From Mesorhizobium sp. (GTDB lineage Bacteria; Pseudomonadota; Alphaproteobacteria; Rhizobiales; Rhizobiaceae): 64,000 bases of DNA. The position numbers and the translations under genes are program-made. Below are positions 1-10,517 of this stretch, piece after piece (the first letter of the stretch is position 1; the number at the start of each line of letters is the position of its first letter). The DNA lies in contig SAJS01000001.1 of the NCBI GenBank assembly GCA_004017535.1, positions 806,001-870,000 of the forward strand, read 5' to 3'. A model generated the notes under the pieces. The model was not told where the DNA came from. It ran no database searches and saw nothing but the letters and a program-made list of their open reading frames with translations.

Positions 1-1
1 G

Positions 2-1369
2 CACGAACAGAAGGCCACCTGGCTGCCGAGGCTGGTCGAGGGGGGTTGGACCGGCACCATGAACCTTACCGAGCCGCATTGCGGCACCGACCTCGGCCTG
101 CTGCGCACCAAGGCCGTTCCGAACGGCGATGGCACTTACCGGATTTCCGGCCAGAAGATCTTCATCTCCGCCGGCGAGCACGACATGTCGGACAACATCG
201 TCCATCTGGTGCTGGCCCGCGTCGAGGGCGCGCCGGAAGGCGTCAAGGGCATCTCGCTGTTCATCGTGCCGAAGTTCAAGCTCGATGCCACGGGCAATCC
301 CGGTGAGCGCAACACGCTCTCCTGCGGCTCGATCGAGGAGAAGATGGGCATCCACGGAAACTCGACCTGCGTCATGAATTATGACGAGGCCGAGGGCACG
401 CTGCTGGGCGAGTTGAACGGCGGCCTGAAGGCCATGTTCACGATGATGAACGAGGCCCGCCTCGGCGTTGGCCTGCAGGGGCTTTCGGTCTCCGAGATCG
501 CCTATCAGAACGCCGTTTCCTACGCCAAGGACCGGCTGCAGGGCCGGTCGCTGTCGGGTGCCAAGGCGCCGGACAAGAAGGCCGATCCGATCATCGTCCA
601 TCCCGACATCCGCCGTTCGCTGATGACCATGAAGGCCTATAACGAGGCCGGCCGCGCGCTGGCGCTCTGGACCGCCATCAAGTCCGACATCGCGCATCGT
701 TCCGGCGACGACAAGGACCGCCAGGCGGCCGACGATTACACCGGGCTGATGACGCCCGTGGTCAAGGGCGTGCTCACCGACAAGGGGTTTGACCATGCGG
801 TGATGGCCCAGCAGGTGTTCGGCGGCCACGGTTATATTGAAGAGCACGGCATGAGCCAGTTCGTGCGCGATGCCCGCATCGCCATGATCTATGAAGGTGC
901 CAACGGCATCCAGGCGCTCGACCTCGTCGGCCGCAAGCTGGCGCAGAATGGCGGCCGCGCCGTGCAGGCCTTCTTCAAGGAGGTCGGCGAGTTCTGCGAG
1001 GACAACCGCACTGATGAGAAGATGGCGCCCTTCACCAAGGCGCTGAAGAAGGGCCTCAACGATCTGCAGGCTGCCACCATGTGGCTGGTGCAGAACGCCA
1101 TGGCCAAGCCCGACAATGCGGGCGCGGCCTCGACCGACTACATGCATCTCTTCGGCCTTGTGGCGCTTGGCTATATGTGGGCACAGATGGCGAAGTCCGC
1201 GCAGGCCAAGCTCGCGGAAGGCGCCAATGGCGCTGCACCGTTCTACGACACCAAGCTGGTCACGGCGCGCTTCTTCATGGAGCGCATCATGCCGGAAACG
1301 GCGACGCGTCTCGCCCGCATTTCCAGTGGCGCGGACACGCTGATGGCGCTGCCGGCGGAAGCGTTCTAG
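2..1369 (+). CDS. Acyl-CoA dehydrogenase, 5'-truncated by window edge
   Basis: Oxidises a fatty acyl-CoA to the trans-2-enoyl-CoA with FAD, the first step of beta-oxidation. The reading frame is open from base 2, so the start lies outside the window; about 455 residues are visible. The [14 protein letters not shown] stretch is the substrate/FAD-binding motif of the middle domain, and [13 protein letters not shown] plus [13 protein letters not shown] are the C-terminal helical-domain signatures. The extra C-terminal stretch ending [17 protein letters not shown] fits the long (about 600 aa) FadE-like subfamily with an added C-terminal domain. It is followed 53 bp later by a second acyl-CoA dehydrogenase, then thiolase and a multifunctional enzyme, which supports a fatty-acid degradation operon. 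Chain-length preference cannot be told from sequence. Confidence 0.93.
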   Translation, partial: HEQKATWLPRLVEGGWTGTMNLTEPHCGTDLGLLRTKAVPNGDGTYRISGQKIFISAGEHDMSDNIVHLVLARVEGAPEGVKGISLFIVPKFKLDATGNPGERNTLSCGSIEEKMGIHGNSTCVMNYDEAEGTLLGELNGGLKAMFTMMNEARLGVGLQGLSVSEIAYQNAVSYAKDRLQGRSLSGAKAPDKKADPIIVHPDIRRSLMTMKAYNEAGRALALWTAIKSDIAHRSGDDKDRQAADDYTGLMTPVVKGVLTDKGFDHAVMAQQVFGGHGYIEEHGMSQFVRDARIAMIYEGANGIQALDLVGRKLAQNGGRAVQAFFKEVGEFCEDNRTDEKMAPFTKALKKGLNDLQAATMWLVQNAMAKPDNAGAASTDYMHLFGLVALGYMWAQMAKSAQAKLAEGANGAAPFYDTKLVTARFFMERIMPETATRLARISSGADTLMALPAEAF

Positions 1370-1422
1370 GGTTCGGCGGGCCGGCGCGGCCGGCCCACAA
1401 TCGTCGGAACGCGGAGGAAATC

Positions 1423-2595
1423 GTGGCGACAAACCCAGCCGAAATTCTTGGTCTTCCGAAGCCCGCCTGGGCGGCGGACGAGGTCGGCATGCTCTACGAC
1501 ATGGCGTCTCGCTTCATGGCCGAAGAGATCGCGCCGCGCTATGACGAGTTCGAGAAGAACGAGATGTTCGACCGCGAGAGCTGGCTGAAGGCGGGCGCCG
1601 CCGGCCTGCTCTGCGCTTCCATGCCGGAGAAATATGGCGGCTCAGGCGGCAGCTTCGCGCATGAAAGCGCCATCATCGAGGCGATCGGCCATGTCGGCGT
1701 CGACGGTTTCGGCATCGGCCTGCACAATTCGATCGTCGCCCCTTACATCCTTCACTACGGCTCCGAGGAGCAGAAACAGAAATGGCTGCCCAAGCTTGCG
1801 ACCGGCGAGCTGATCGGCGCCATCGCCATGACCGAGCCTGGCGCCGGCTCCGACCTGCAGGGCGTCAAGACCCGTGCCGAGAAGGACGGCAACCATTACA
1901 AGATCAGCGGCTCGAAGACCTTCATCACCAACGGCCAGCTTGCCAATCTGATCATCGTCGTCACCAAGACCGATCCGGAAAAGGGCGCCAAGGGCACCTC
2001 GCTGATCGTCGTCGAGACCGACGAGGTCGAGGGTTTTCAGCGCGGCCGCAACCTCGACAAGATCGGGTTGAAGTCGAACGACACGTCCGAGCTGTTCTTC
2101 AACGACGTGCGCGTGCCGACCTCCAACCTGCTCGGCCATGAGGAGGGCAAGGGCTTCGTCCAGCTGATGCAGCAATTGCCGCAGGAGCGCCTGCAGATCG
2201 GCACCGGCGCGATCGCCATGATCGAGCGGGCGCTGGCGCTCACCATCGACTACGTCAAGGAGCGCGAGGCCTTCGGCAAGGCCGTCATCGATTTCCAGAA
2301 CACCCAGTTCAAGCTGGCCGAGCTGAAGACCGAGGCCACCATCGGCCGCGTCTTCTACAATGACTGCGTCGCCCGCCACATCGACGGCGGCCTCGACCCC
2401 GTAACCGCCTCGATGGCCAAATACTGGCTCAGCGACCTGCAGGGCAAAGTCGTCGACGAATGCCTTCAACTGCATGGCGGCTATGGCTACATGAATGAAT
2501 ATCCGATCGCCCGCATGTACCGCGACGCCCGCGTCCAGCGCATCTATGGCGGCACTAACGAGATCATGAAATTGCTGATCGGGCGCTCTCTCTGA
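1423..2595 (+). CDS. Acyl-CoA dehydrogenase (short, ~390 aa type)
   Basis: Second FAD-dependent acyl-CoA dehydrogenase of the operon. The start is the GTG at 1423, preceded by GGAGG at 1413-1417; the frame stays open far upstream inside the previous gene, but that part is not dehydrogenase-like. The 390-residue product has the usual three domains: helical N-terminus, beta domain with IAMTEPGAGSDLQG, and C-terminal helices with QLHGGYGYMNEYPIARMYRD followed by RIYGGTNEIMK. Length matches the common family size. A partner electron-transfer flavoprotein is needed but is not encoded here. Two different dehydrogenases in one operon suggest overlapping chain-length ranges (inference). Confidence 0.94.
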   Translation: MATNPAEILGLPKPAWAADEVGMLYDMASRFMAEEIAPRYDEFEKNEMFDRESWLKAGAAGLLCASMPEKYGGSGGSFAHESAIIEAIGHVGVDGFGIGLHNSIVAPYILHYGSEEQKQKWLPKLATGELIGAIAMTEPGAGSDLQGVKTRAEKDGNHYKISGSKTFITNGQLANLIIVVTKTDPEKGAKGTSLIVVETDEVEGFQRGRNLDKIGLKSNDTSELFFNDVRVPTSNLLGHEEGKGFVQLMQQLPQERLQIGTGAIAMIERALALTIDYVKEREAFGKAVIDFQNTQFKLAELKTEATIGRVFYNDCVARHIDGGLDPVTASMAKYWLSDLQGKVVDECLQLHGGYGYMNEYPIARMYRDARVQRIYGGTNEIMKLLIGRSL

Positions 2596-2628
2596 GTGCC
2601 GCGGCCGGCAAACCCACAGGAGCAGGAA

Positions 2629-3837
2629 ATGGCCGAAGCTTACGTCTATGACGCCGTGCGCACGCCGCGCGGCAGGGGCAAGAAGGATGGCGCGCTACAT
2701 GAAGTGCCGGCGGTGCGGCTCGCCGCGAAGACGCTCGAGGCGCTGCGCGACCGCAACGGGCTCGACACCGGCAATGTCGACGACATCATCTTCGGCTGCG
2801 TCGATCCGGTCGGCGAAGCGGGCTCGGTCATTCCGCGCGCCGCCGCCTTCGAGGCCGGCTACGCGACCACGGCACCCGGCATGCAGATCTCGCGCTTCTG
2901 CGCCTCGGGCCTCGACGCCGTCAATTTCGGCGCCGCCAAGATCGCGCAGGGCGCGGATGAGATCGTCATTGCGGGCGGCGTGGAATCCATGTCGCGCGTC
3001 GGCATGGGCATGTCCGGCGGTTCCTGGTTCATGGATCCGTCCGTAGGCCTGCCCGGCTGGTTCGTGCCGCAGGGCATCTCGGCCGACCTGATCGCCACGA
3101 AATACGGCTTTTCCCGCGATGACGTCGACGCCTATGCGGTCGAAAGCCAGAAGCGCGCCGCCAAGGCCTGGGAAGAGGGCCGCTTCAAGAAGTCGGTGAT
3201 CCCGATCAAAGACCAGAACGGCCTGTTGATCCTCGACCGCGACGAGCACATGCGGCCCACGACCGACATGCAGTCGCTGGCCTCGCTCAACCCGTCCTTT
3301 GTCATGCCGGGCGAGATGGGCGGCTTCGACGCGGTCGCAGTGCAGAAGCACCCGGAGGTCGAGGAAGTGAACCACGTCCACCATGCCGGCAATTCGTCGG
3401 GCATCGTCGACGGCGCCGCCGCCGTGCTGCTCGGCTCGAAGAAGGCCGGCAAGTCCATGGGCCTGAAGCCGCGCGCGCGCATCCGCGCCTTCGCCAATAT
3501 CGGCTCGGAGCCGGTGCTGATGCTGACCGGTCCGGTCGACGTCACCGAGAAGCTCTTGAAGCGCGCCAGGATGAAGCAGTCGGACATCGACCTGTTCGAG
3601 CTCAACGAGGCCTTCGCCTCCGTCGTGCTGCGCTACATGCAGGCCTTCGGCATCCCGCATGACCAGATCAACGTCAATGGCGGCGCGATCGCCATGGGCC
3701 ATCCGCTCGGCGCCACCGGCGCCATGATCCTGGGCACGGTGCTGGACGAGCTGGAGCGCCGCGACCTCAACACCGCGCTGGTCACGCTCTGCATCGGCGC
3801 CGGCATGGGCACCGCCACCATCATCGAACGCGTCTGA
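2629..3837 (+). CDS. Acetyl-CoA C-acyltransferase (thiolase)
   Basis: Thiolase that cleaves 3-ketoacyl-CoA with CoA, releasing acetyl-CoA. The start is the ATG at 2629 with AGGAGCAGGA just upstream. The 402-aa product carries the nucleophile Cys91 in [11 protein letters not shown], the catalytic His358 in [15 protein letters not shown] and the second Cys388 in [10 protein letters not shown], so all three active-site elements are intact. It lies between the acyl-CoA dehydrogenase (34 bp upstream) and the multifunctional hydratase/dehydrogenase (12 bp downstream), as expected for the last beta-oxidation step. A FadA-type degradative thiolase fits the context better than a biosynthetic PhaA enzyme, but the two cannot be separated by motifs alone. 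Confidence 0.95.
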   Translation: MAEAYVYDAVRTPRGRGKKDGALHEVPAVRLAAKTLEALRDRNGLDTGNVDDIIFGCVDPVGEAGSVIPRAAAFEAGYATTAPGMQISRFCASGLDAVNFGAAKIAQGADEIVIAGGVESMSRVGMGMSGGSWFMDPSVGLPGWFVPQGISADLIATKYGFSRDDVDAYAVESQKRAAKAWEEGRFKKSVIPIKDQNGLLILDRDEHMRPTTDMQSLASLNPSFVMPGEMGGFDAVAVQKHPEVEEVNHVHHAGNSSGIVDGAAAVLLGSKKAGKSMGLKPRARIRAFANIGSEPVLMLTGPVDVTEKLLKRARMKQSDIDLFELNEAFASVVLRYMQAFGIPHDQINVNGGAIAMGHPLGATGAMILGTVLDELERRDLNTALVTLCIGAGMGTATIIERV

Positions 3838-3849
3838 GGGAGAGAAGAG

Positions 3850-6069
3850 ATGAGCTACACCAATTTCACCCTCGACGTGGATGCCGACGGCATTGCCCTG
3901 GTCACCTGGGACATGCCGGACCGTTCGATGAACGTCTTCACCGAAGAGGTAATGCGCGAGCTGAACGCCATCGTCGATAAGTTGGCCGGCGATGCCGCCA
4001 TCAAGGGCGCGGTCATCACCTCGGGCAAGGACAGCTTCTCCGGCGGCGCCGACATCACCATGCTGCAGAAGATGCTCGCCACCTTCGCCGCCGACAAGGA
4101 GAAGGATCTCGACAAGGCGACCAGGGCGCTGTTCGACAATGCCGGCTATATGACCGGCCTGTTCCGCAAGATCGAGACTTCCGGCAAGCCTTGGGTGTCG
4201 GCGATCAACGGCACCTGCATGGGCGGCGCCTTCGAGATGTCGCTTGCTTGCCACGGCCGCGTCGCCGCCGATTCCGACAAGGTGAAGATGGCGCTTCCCG
4301 AAGTGAAGATCGGCATTTTCCCGGGCGCCGGCGGCACTCAGCGCGTGCCGCGGCTGACCGATCAGCAGCAGGCGCTGCAGATGCTGACCACCGGGCAGAA
4401 CCTTTCGCCGCAAAAGGCGAAGCAGATGGGCCTGATCCATGAGATCGCGGAGCCTGCGAAGCTTATCGAGGCCGCCAAGGCGATGATCAAGAACGGACTG
4501 AAGCCGGTGGCGCCCTGGGACGAGAAGGGCTTCAAGCTGCCGGGCGGTCCGATCTATTCGGCGGCCGGCGCCAATCTCTGGCCGCCGGCCATCGCCATTC
4601 TGCGCCGCGAGACCTACGGCAACTATCCGGCGGCGGCCGCGATCCTGAAATGCGTCTATGAAGGCCTGCTGGTGCCGTTCGACACGGCGCTCAGGATCGA
4701 GCAGCGCTATTTCACCGAGATCATGCAGTCGAAGGAAGCGGCGGCGATGATCCGCTCGCTGTTCCTGTCGCTGCAGGAACTGAACAAGGGCGCGCGCCGC
4801 CCGGCCGGCGTGCCGGACACCAAGTTCAAGAAGATCGGCATCCTCGGCGCCGGCTTCATGGGCGCCGGCATCGCCTATGTCACGGCAAAAGCCGGCATTC
4901 CGGTGGTTCTGCTCGACCGCGACCTGCCTTCGGCCGAGAAGGGCAAGGCGCATTCCGACAGCCTGATGGCCGACCAGGTCAAGAAGGGCCGCGCCAAGCC
5001 GGAGGACAAGGACAAGCTCCTGTCGCTGATCACGCCGACGGCGGACTATGCCGACCTTGCCGGCTGCGACCTTGTCGTCGAGGCCGTCTTCGAGGATTCG
5101 GGCGTGAAGAAGGATGCCACCGAGAAGGCCGAGGCGGTGCTGAAGTCGTCGGCGATCTTCGCCTCCAACACCTCGACCATCCCGATCACCGCCCTGGCCA
5201 AGAATTCGGCGCGGCCGAAAAACTTCATCGGCATCCACTTCTTCTCGCCGGTCGACAAGATGATGCTGGTCGAGATCATTCTCGGCAAGAAGACGGGCGA
5301 CAAGGCCTTGGCCGTGGCCTTCGACTTCGTGCGCGCCATCAAGAAGACGCCGATCGTCGTCAACGACACGCGCGGCTTCTACGTCAACCGCTGCGTGCTG
5401 CGCTACATGTCGGAAGCCTACAAGATGCTGATCGAGGGCGTTCCGGCACCGATGATCGAGAACGCCGCCAAGGCCGCCGGCATGCCGGTCGGCCCGCTGG
5501 CGCTGACCGACGAGACGGCCGTCGACCTTGCCCAGAAGATCATGAAGCAGACCATCAGGGATCTCGGCGAGAAGGCCGTCGATCCGAAGCAGATGGCGCT
5601 GATCAACACCATGGTCGACACGCATGGCCGCTTCGGCCGCAAGAACGGCAAGGGCTTCTACGACTATCCGGCGAAACCCGCGAAGAAGAAGCTGTGGCCG
5701 GGCCTGAAGGATCTCTATCCGCAGCTCAACCCCGACACGATCGACTATGAGGAGCTTAAGCAGCGCCTTTTGGTCACCATCGCGCTGGAAGCGGCGCGCG
5801 TGATGGAGGAAGGCATCGTCACCGATCCGCGCGAGGCCGATGTCGGCTCGATCCTCGCCTTCGGCTTCGCGCCCTTCACCGGCGGCGCGCTCTCCTACAT
5901 CGACGGCATCGGCGCCAAGCGTTTCGTCAAGATCGCCAAGGGCCTGCAGAAGAAATATGGCGCCGAGTTCAAGGCGCCGAAGCTTCTGCTCGACATGGCC
6001 GAGAAGGGCGAGACCTTCTATCAGCGCTTCGACCCCTACCAGAAGGGCGAGGTCAGAGAGGCGGCCTGA
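3850..6069 (+). CDS. fadJ: Multifunctional enoyl-CoA hydratase / 3-hydroxyacyl-CoA dehydrogenase
   Basis: Fusion enzyme for the middle two steps of beta-oxidation. Residues ~1-190 are a crotonase domain with [13 protein letters not shown] and [17 protein letters not shown], so both hydratase glutamates are present. Residues ~325 onward are the NAD-binding domain, with the Rossmann motif [13 protein letters not shown] near residue 330 and the catalytic-His segment [14 protein letters not shown]. Two C-terminal dehydrogenase domains follow. The 739-aa length is typical of FadB/FadJ alpha subunits. GAGGGAGAGAAG upstream supplies the ribosome site. It sits directly after the thiolase, the usual partner of this subunit in the complex. 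FadB and FadJ cannot be told apart by eye. Confidence 0.95.
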   Translation: MSYTNFTLDVDADGIALVTWDMPDRSMNVFTEEVMRELNAIVDKLAGDAAIKGAVITSGKDSFSGGADITMLQKMLATFAADKEKDLDKATRALFDNAGYMTGLFRKIETSGKPWVSAINGTCMGGAFEMSLACHGRVAADSDKVKMALPEVKIGIFPGAGGTQRVPRLTDQQQALQMLTTGQNLSPQKAKQMGLIHEIAEPAKLIEAAKAMIKNGLKPVAPWDEKGFKLPGGPIYSAAGANLWPPAIAILRRETYGNYPAAAAILKCVYEGLLVPFDTALRIEQRYFTEIMQSKEAAAMIRSLFLSLQELNKGARRPAGVPDTKFKKIGILGAGFMGAGIAYVTAKAGIPVVLLDRDLPSAEKGKAHSDSLMADQVKKGRAKPEDKDKLLSLITPTADYADLAGCDLVVEAVFEDSGVKKDATEKAEAVLKSSAIFASNTSTIPITALAKNSARPKNFIGIHFFSPVDKMMLVEIILGKKTGDKALAVAFDFVRAIKKTPIVVNDTRGFYVNRCVLRYMSEAYKMLIEGVPAPMIENAAKAAGMPVGPLALTDETAVDLAQKIMKQTIRDLGEKAVDPKQMALINTMVDTHGRFGRKNGKGFYDYPAKPAKKKLWPGLKDLYPQLNPDTIDYEELKQRLLVTIALEAARVMEEGIVTDPREADVGSILAFGFAPFTGGALSYIDGIGAKRFVKIAKGLQKKYGAEFKAPKLLLDMAEKGETFYQRFDPYQKGEVREAA

Positions 6070-6081
6070 CGAACCCCGACC

Positions 6082-6624
6082 ATGTATGTCTGGGGGCGAA
6101 TGGCCCGCACCATGGCCACGGCGCCGAGCCGTGGCCCCTATCGGGCCGGCGAGGAAAGCCGGCTCGCTTTTCGCTGCCTGCCGATCGACATCGATTTCAA
6201 CCTGCATCTGAACAATGCGCGCTACATGATGCTGGCCGACCTTGGCCGCATCGACATCTTCCTGCGCATCGGGTTGATCGCGCTGGCGCGCAAGAATGGC
6301 TGGGCGCCGATGATCGGCGGGCTGCAGGTCGCCTATGTGCGCGAGATCAGGCTGTGGCGGCGCTTCGAGGTGGTCTCATCGATCGAGACCTGGGAAGGCA
6401 CGTCCGTCATCGGCCGGCATCGTTTCGTCCTCGATGGCGATGAGACGGCGGCGCTGATCCTGACCATCGGCGGCGTCTATGACCGCAGCAGTCGCCGCTT
6501 CCTCGACATCGACGAGGTCGTCGCGGCGCTCGGCCGCGCCGCCCGGTCGCGTCCGCCGACCGAAACCGAACGGGCGTTCATGATTTCGCACAAGAATTTG
6601 CGCGAGCAAGCCAAGCAGGTCTGA
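6082..6624 (+). CDS. Hot-dog acyl-CoA thioesterase family protein
   Basis: Predicted 4HBT-type hot-dog thioesterase, which would hydrolyse acyl-CoA to free acid and CoA. The recognisable part is DIDFNLHLNNARYMMLADLGRID, the Asp/Asn-containing active-site loop and helix of this fold, followed by beta strands through residue ~150. The 180-aa length is usual for single-domain members. It starts 12 bp after the fadJ-like stop and is probably the last gene of the beta-oxidation operon, where it may relieve CoA trapping. No clear ribosome site precedes the ATG at 6082; ATGs at 6103 and 6112 are alternatives. The substrate is unknown. Confidence 0.8.
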   Translation: MYVWGRMARTMATAPSRGPYRAGEESRLAFRCLPIDIDFNLHLNNARYMMLADLGRIDIFLRIGLIALARKNGWAPMIGGLQVAYVREIRLWRRFEVVSSIETWEGTSVIGRHRFVLDGDETAALILTIGGVYDRSSRRFLDIDEVVAALGRAARSRPPTETERAFMISHKNLREQAKQV

Positions 6625-6719
6625 TCGTCGGCGATCCGATCCTTCGCCAGTGGACAATCAGATGGTCGCGCGCTAAACAGGCTTGAGGCATTTTTTCCTG
6701 TTTTCGAAGGAGAGCGGAC

Positions 6720-7361
6720 TTGCTCTCACACGATCGCGTCTGGGCCGCAATCGACGCTCTCGCCGAGCGCTATTCGCTGTCGGCTTCCGGCCTTGCCCGG
6801 CGCGCGGGCCTCGATTCGACAGCCTTCAACAAGTCGAAGCGCCTGTCTTCCGACGGCAGGCCACGCTGGCCCTCGACCGAATCGCTGGCCAAGATCATCG
6901 AGGCCACCGGCGCGTCGCTCGAGGAATTCATCGGACTTGTCGAAGGGCGCGGCGGCGCCTCCGTTGCCCAACACCGCAGCGCAGTTCCCCTGCTCGGCTT
7001 CGCCCAGGCTGGCGCGGGAGGTTTCTTCGACGATGCCGGCTATCCGGCGGGGCAGGGCTGGGATCTTGTCGAGCTTCCGGCACGGGCGACCGAGACCTCA
7101 TACGCGCTGCAGGTGCAGGGCGATTCCATGCTGCCGCTCTACCGCAATGGCGATGTGTTGATCGTCGAACCCGGCGCGCCCACGCGCAAAGGCGACCGTG
7201 TCGTCGTCAAGACCACCGCCGGGGAGGTGATGGCCAAGGTGCTCGACCGGCAAACGGTGAAGTCGATCGTGCTGGTTTCGCTCAACCCCGCCCACCCGGA
7301 CCGTGACATCCCGACGCGCGAAATCGAATGGGTGGCGCGCATCGTCTGGGCGAGCCAGTAG
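6720..7361 (+). CDS. S24-family LexA/CI-like transcriptional regulator
   Basis: Predicted DNA-binding repressor with a self-cleaving peptidase domain. The N-terminus (~1-70) resembles a helix-turn-helix in a lambda-repressor-like fold (SASGLARRAGLDSTAFNKSKR). The C-terminus (~85-205) is an S24 peptidase with Ser136 in VQGDSMLPLY and Lys164 in GDRVVVKT, the catalytic dyad of LexA/UmuD/CI proteins. The start is TTG at 6720, chosen because AAGGAG lies about 8 bases before it and no upstream ATG exists in frame. No phage genes are nearby, so it looks like a resident chromosomal regulator rather than part of a prophage. Its target is unknown. Confidence 0.85.
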   Translation: MLSHDRVWAAIDALAERYSLSASGLARRAGLDSTAFNKSKRLSSDGRPRWPSTESLAKIIEATGASLEEFIGLVEGRGGASVAQHRSAVPLLGFAQAGAGGFFDDAGYPAGQGWDLVELPARATETSYALQVQGDSMLPLYRNGDVLIVEPGAPTRKGDRVVVKTTAGEVMAKVLDRQTVKSIVLVSLNPAHPDRDIPTREIEWVARIVWASQ

Positions 7362-7371
7362 GTTCGGGCTG

Positions 7372-8268
7372 GTGCGGCTTCTTCAGATCATCCTGACGGT
7401 TATGGCGATTCCGGTGATGGCCGCGCTCGTCGTGGCAGGCGGCCGCGTGGTCAAGGGGCATGAGAGCGTCATCACGGTCGATCAGATCGATCCCATCGCC
7501 GATGCGCTCCCCACCGCCGGCAACGATACGCTCTCCGCTTCCGGCGCGGATACGCCCCCGGAGGAACCGACGACCTCGGCCATTCCCGCGCCAGCCGCTC
7601 CGCAGCCACCGAACCCCGTTGTTCACTCGAGGGCCATCGATCCCGACGTCGTGGCACCGCCCGAACTGTCGGACCAGGAACTCGAACGGGTCGAACCGCG
7701 GGCGCCGCTCAGCGATCTGGCGCTGGCCGGGCCGCCCAAGCCGCCCAAAACGAAGATGCCGGGCGACTGGAACGGCACCAAATTGTTCCAGCCGGTCGCC
7801 ACCGCCGCCGGGCTGATCGAGGCGAAGGGCTATGCGGTCGCCGTGTCCGGCGTGGAAGCCGTCAAGGCGGACGAAACCTGCAGCGATCAGGGCCAGAACT
7901 GGGCCTGCGGCGCGCGCGCCAGGACAGCCTTCCGCTCCTTCCTGCGCGGCCGTGCGGTCGCCTGCGCGGTGCCGCCGGAGGGCGGCCGCGATACCATTTC
8001 CGCCGAATGTCATATCGGCAACCAGGACATCGGCCAGTGGCTGGTCGAGAACGGCTGGGCGCGCGCCGCGCAAGGCGGCCCCTATGTCGAGGCCGAGAAC
8101 AAGGCCCGCTCTGAGAAAAAGGGTATTTTCGGGCCGGCGCCGAAGCTTGGCGGCCTGCCGGCGGTGCCGACCATGCCGGGCCCGGCGCCGATGGCGCCGG
8201 ATTCGATCCTGCCGACCGATGGCGGCGCCGTTACGCCGCCAACTGACCAGCCAGCGCCCGCTCAATAA
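7372..8268 (+). CDS. Membrane-anchored SNase-fold (thermonuclease-like) protein, degenerate
   Basis: The N-terminus has one hydrophobic segment ([20 protein letters not shown]) followed by a Pro-rich linker to ~residue 130. The last ~130 residues match the C-terminal part of the staphylococcal-nuclease fold: [21 protein letters not shown], then [13 protein letters not shown] and [18 protein letters not shown]. The DGDT-type motif and the usual catalytic Arg-Glu-Arg set are not apparent, so nuclease activity is doubtful; rhizobial relatives are often annotated as thermonuclease family or succinoglycan-associated. The start is taken as GTG 7372, 10 bp after the repressor gene; an ATG at 7303 would overlap that gene. 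The 3' end overlaps the convergent lysK by 38 bp. Confidence 0.7.
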   Translation: MRLLQIILTVMAIPVMAALVVAGGRVVKGHESVITVDQIDPIADALPTAGNDTLSASGADTPPEEPTTSAIPAPAAPQPPNPVVHSRAIDPDVVAPPELSDQELERVEPRAPLSDLALAGPPKPPKTKMPGDWNGTKLFQPVATAAGLIEAKGYAVAVSGVEAVKADETCSDQGQNWACGARARTAFRSFLRGRAVACAVPPEGGRDTISAECHIGNQDIGQWLVENGWARAAQGGPYVEAENKARSEKKGIFGPAPKLGGLPAVPTMPGPAPMAPDSILPTDGGAVTPPTDQPAPAQ

Positions 8269-9880
8269 GCGCGCGCGTCTCGGCGACGCCGTAGAGCGCG
8301 GCGAAGGAACCGAAGCGCGGTCCGCGTTCCTGCCCGATCAGCACCTGGTAGATCATCTGGAAGAAGGCGACCGACACGCCGGGTCCGCCTTCCGGGCTCT
8401 GCTTGGAATGGTCCTGGTAGCGCTCGATCTTGCGCGCCACGTTGAGCGCGGCATTCTGGATCGCCTCGCTGTCGGCGCCTTGCGGCAGCGCGCCGAGCGC
8501 CTCGGAAAGCCTCGCCAGCGCCTCGCGCTCGACCTCGTCGGCGGCGCGGTAAATCTTGGTCGGCTTCACGAAGTCGTCGAAATAGCGGATCGCGTAGCCG
8601 GTCAGCCGGTCGAGCTCCGGATGCGTCTTCGGTGTCACGCCAGGCGCATGCCGCGAGATGAAACCCCACAGCACCGCCTTATCATGCGCGTTGGAGGCGC
8701 TGACAAGGTTGAGCAGCAGCGCGAATGGCACCGGCAGGTCGATGGCCGGCGGATTGCCGTCATGCATATGCCAGACCGGATTGCCGAGCCGCTCCTTCCA
8801 GTCCTGGCGCGGATAGGCGCCAAGGAAAGCGTAATACTCGTCCACCGCCTTCGGAATGACGTCGAAATAGAGCTTCTTCGCCTGCCGCGGCCGCTGATAC
8901 ATATAGAGGCCGAGGCTCTCCGTCGGCGCGTAGGTCAGCCACTCGTCGATGGTCAGGCCATTGCCCTTCGACTTCGAAATCTTCTGGCCTTCCTCGTCGA
9001 GGAACAGCTCATAGACGAAATGCTCGGGCGCTCGCCCGCCGAGGATGTTGCAGATGCGGTCGTAGATCGCGGCGTTGGTCTGGTGGTCCTTGCCGAACAT
9101 CTCGAAATCGACGCCGAGCGCCGCCCAGCGCATGCCGAAATCCGGCTTCCACTGCAGCTTCACATGGCCGCCGGTGACCGGCAGCGTCGTCTCCGTGCCT
9201 TCGTCGTCGAAGGTGATGGTGCCGGCCTTGGCGTCGACATTGATCATCGGCACGTAGAGCACACGTCCGCTCTTCGGCGAGATCGGCAGGAACGGGCTGT
9301 AGGTCGCCTGGCGCTCCGGCCCGAGCGTCGGCAGCATCACACCCATGATGTCGTCATAGCGTTCGGCGGCGCGCAGCAGCACCTCGTCGAAACGGCCGGC
9401 CTTGTAGTACTTGGTCGCGCTGGCGAACTCGTAATCGAAGCCGAACGTATCGAGGAAGCGGCACAGCATCGCGTTGTTGTGGTCGGCGAAGCTCGCATAG
9501 TCGCCGCCGAACGGATTGGGCACCGAAGTCAGCGGCATGTGCAGATAGGGCTCGAGCGCGGCGCGGTCCGGCACGTTTTCCGGAATCTTGCGCATGCCAT
9601 CCATATCGTCGGAGAAGCACAGAAGCTTGGTCTTGATCTTGTCCTGCGTCAGCACCCGGAAGGCATGCCGCACCATGGTCGTGCGCGCCACCTCGCCGAA
9701 GGTGCCGATATGCGGCAGGCCTGACGGGCCGTAGCCGGTCTCGAACAGCACGGTCTCTGGAAAGTCCTTGCCCTTGTAGCGGGCGATGATTTTCTTCGCT
9801 TCCTCGAACGGCCAGGCCTTGCTCTCGGCCGCCGCGGCAAGCATCTCGGGATTGAGATCGATGATGTTTGATCCCGTCAT
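8231..9880 (-). CDS. lysK: Lysine--tRNA ligase, class I
   Basis: Charges tRNA-Lys with lysine. This is the class I (Rossmann-fold) enzyme, found in archaea and many alphaproteobacteria, not the class II LysS. Its HIGH-type motif is in [13 protein letters not shown] (residues ~52-64) and its KMSKS-type motif is KISKSKGNG (~residue 295). [19 protein letters not shown] and [16 protein letters not shown] are family hallmarks. The 549-aa length is normal. The gene is convergent with the SNase-fold gene and shares its last 38 bases. About 200 bp of noncoding DNA with a palindromic repeat separate it from the divergent TerB-like gene. Confidence 0.96.
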   Translation of the reverse strand: MTGSNIIDLNPEMLAAAAESKAWPFEEAKKIIARYKGKDFPETVLFETGYGPSGLPHIGTFGEVARTTMVRHAFRVLTQDKIKTKLLCFSDDMDGMRKIPENVPDRAALEPYLHMPLTSVPNPFGGDYASFADHNNAMLCRFLDTFGFDYEFASATKYYKAGRFDEVLLRAAERYDDIMGVMLPTLGPERQATYSPFLPISPKSGRVLYVPMINVDAKAGTITFDDEGTETTLPVTGGHVKLQWKPDFGMRWAALGVDFEMFGKDHQTNAAIYDRICNILGGRAPEHFVYELFLDEEGQKISKSKGNGLTIDEWLTYAPTESLGLYMYQRPRQAKKLYFDVIPKAVDEYYAFLGAYPRQDWKERLGNPVWHMHDGNPPAIDLPVPFALLLNLVSASNAHDKAVLWGFISRHAPGVTPKTHPELDRLTGYAIRYFDDFVKPTKIYRAADEVEREALARLSEALGALPQGADSEAIQNAALNVARKIERYQDHSKQSPEGGPGVSVAFFQMIYQVLIGQERGPRFGSFAALYGVAETRALIERALAGQLAA

Positions 9881-10024
9881 ATCGAAGTTCCAGTCATGGC
9901 CGTCTTGCGGCGGATAAGATTTGTCGACCGGTCTCTAGGCGCGACGGGCCGGAGCGTCAACGATTTGCGGCGGTTTTCCTTGCGGCGCCACACTCGCGTC
10001 CCTACGTTCGAGCCTCACTTTCAA

Positions 10025-10070
10025 ATGCATGTCACCCAGAAGTGTGTCGCGGTTTGGGGAATGACATGCA
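10025..10070. repeat. Intergenic palindromic repeat, family B, copy 1
   Basis: The element starts ATGCATGTCACCCA and ends GGAATGACATGCA, so its ends are inverted repeats of about 9 bp around the core GTGTGTCGCGGTTTGGGG. A second copy with the same ends and core lies at 63029-63078. It sits between divergent lysK and the TerB-like gene, ending about 8 bp before the latter's ribosome site. Confidence 0.8.
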
Positions 10071-10088
10071 CGCTGTTAGGAGTTTTGA

Positions 10089-10502
10089 ATGCCGTTGTTG
10101 ACGCCGCACGAAGCCCTGATCCACCTGATGGTCATCACCTCGGCTTCCGATCGCGATATGACCGATGTCGAGCTGGCGCGGATCGGCGACGTCGTCCGTT
10201 CCTGGCCCGTCTTCGTCGACTTCAACCAGGACAGGCTGATTCCAGTGGCGCAAGCCTGTCAGAGGGCGCTGCACGAGAAGGGCGGGCTGGAAGGCGTGCT
10301 GGCCCGCATTGCCGAAGCGCTGCCTGAGCGGCTGCGCGATACCGCCTACGCCGCCGCTTTCGAGGTAGCCGCCGTCGATCTCGAAATGCGCATGGAGGAG
10401 GTCAGGGTGCTGCAGCTCATCCGACTCAAGCTCGATCTCGACACGCTGACCGTGGCCGCGATTGCGAGAGCGGCCAAGGCGCGCCTACGCACGCTGACTT
10501 AG
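10089..10502 (+). CDS. TerB-like (tellurite resistance fold) protein
   Basis: Small all-helical 137-aa protein resembling the TerB/DjlA N-terminal domain family: acidic helix with SASDRDMTDVELARIGDVV, then LRDTAYAAAFEVAAVDLEMRMEE, which matches the acidic metal-binding pattern of TerB folds. AGGAG at 10078-10082 supports the ATG at 10089. It stands alone, with no other ter genes nearby, so a real role in tellurite resistance is unlikely; single TerB proteins are common in rhizobia and mostly uncharacterised. The convergent neighbour downstream is a solute-binding protein gene. Confidence 0.75.
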   Translation: MPLLTPHEALIHLMVITSASDRDMTDVELARIGDVVRSWPVFVDFNQDRLIPVAQACQRALHEKGGLEGVLARIAEALPERLRDTAYAAAFEVAAVDLEMRMEEVRVLQLIRLKLDLDTLTVAAIARAAKARLRTLT

Positions 10503-10517
10503 CATTGGCAGCAACCT

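Noticed and set aside
2695..6207. A 1170-codon minus-strand open frame
   Set aside because: It is antisense to the thiolase and fadJ-like genes, which have intact motifs; the translation is His/Arg/Asp-biased with no recognisable domain, as expected opposite GC-rich codons.
6720..7361. Prophage repressor marking an integrated phage
   Set aside because: No integrase, structural or lysis genes flank it; neighbours are core metabolic genes.
10089..10502. Tellurite-resistance gene cluster
   Set aside because: Only a single TerB-like gene is present; no terC, terD or terA-like neighbours.
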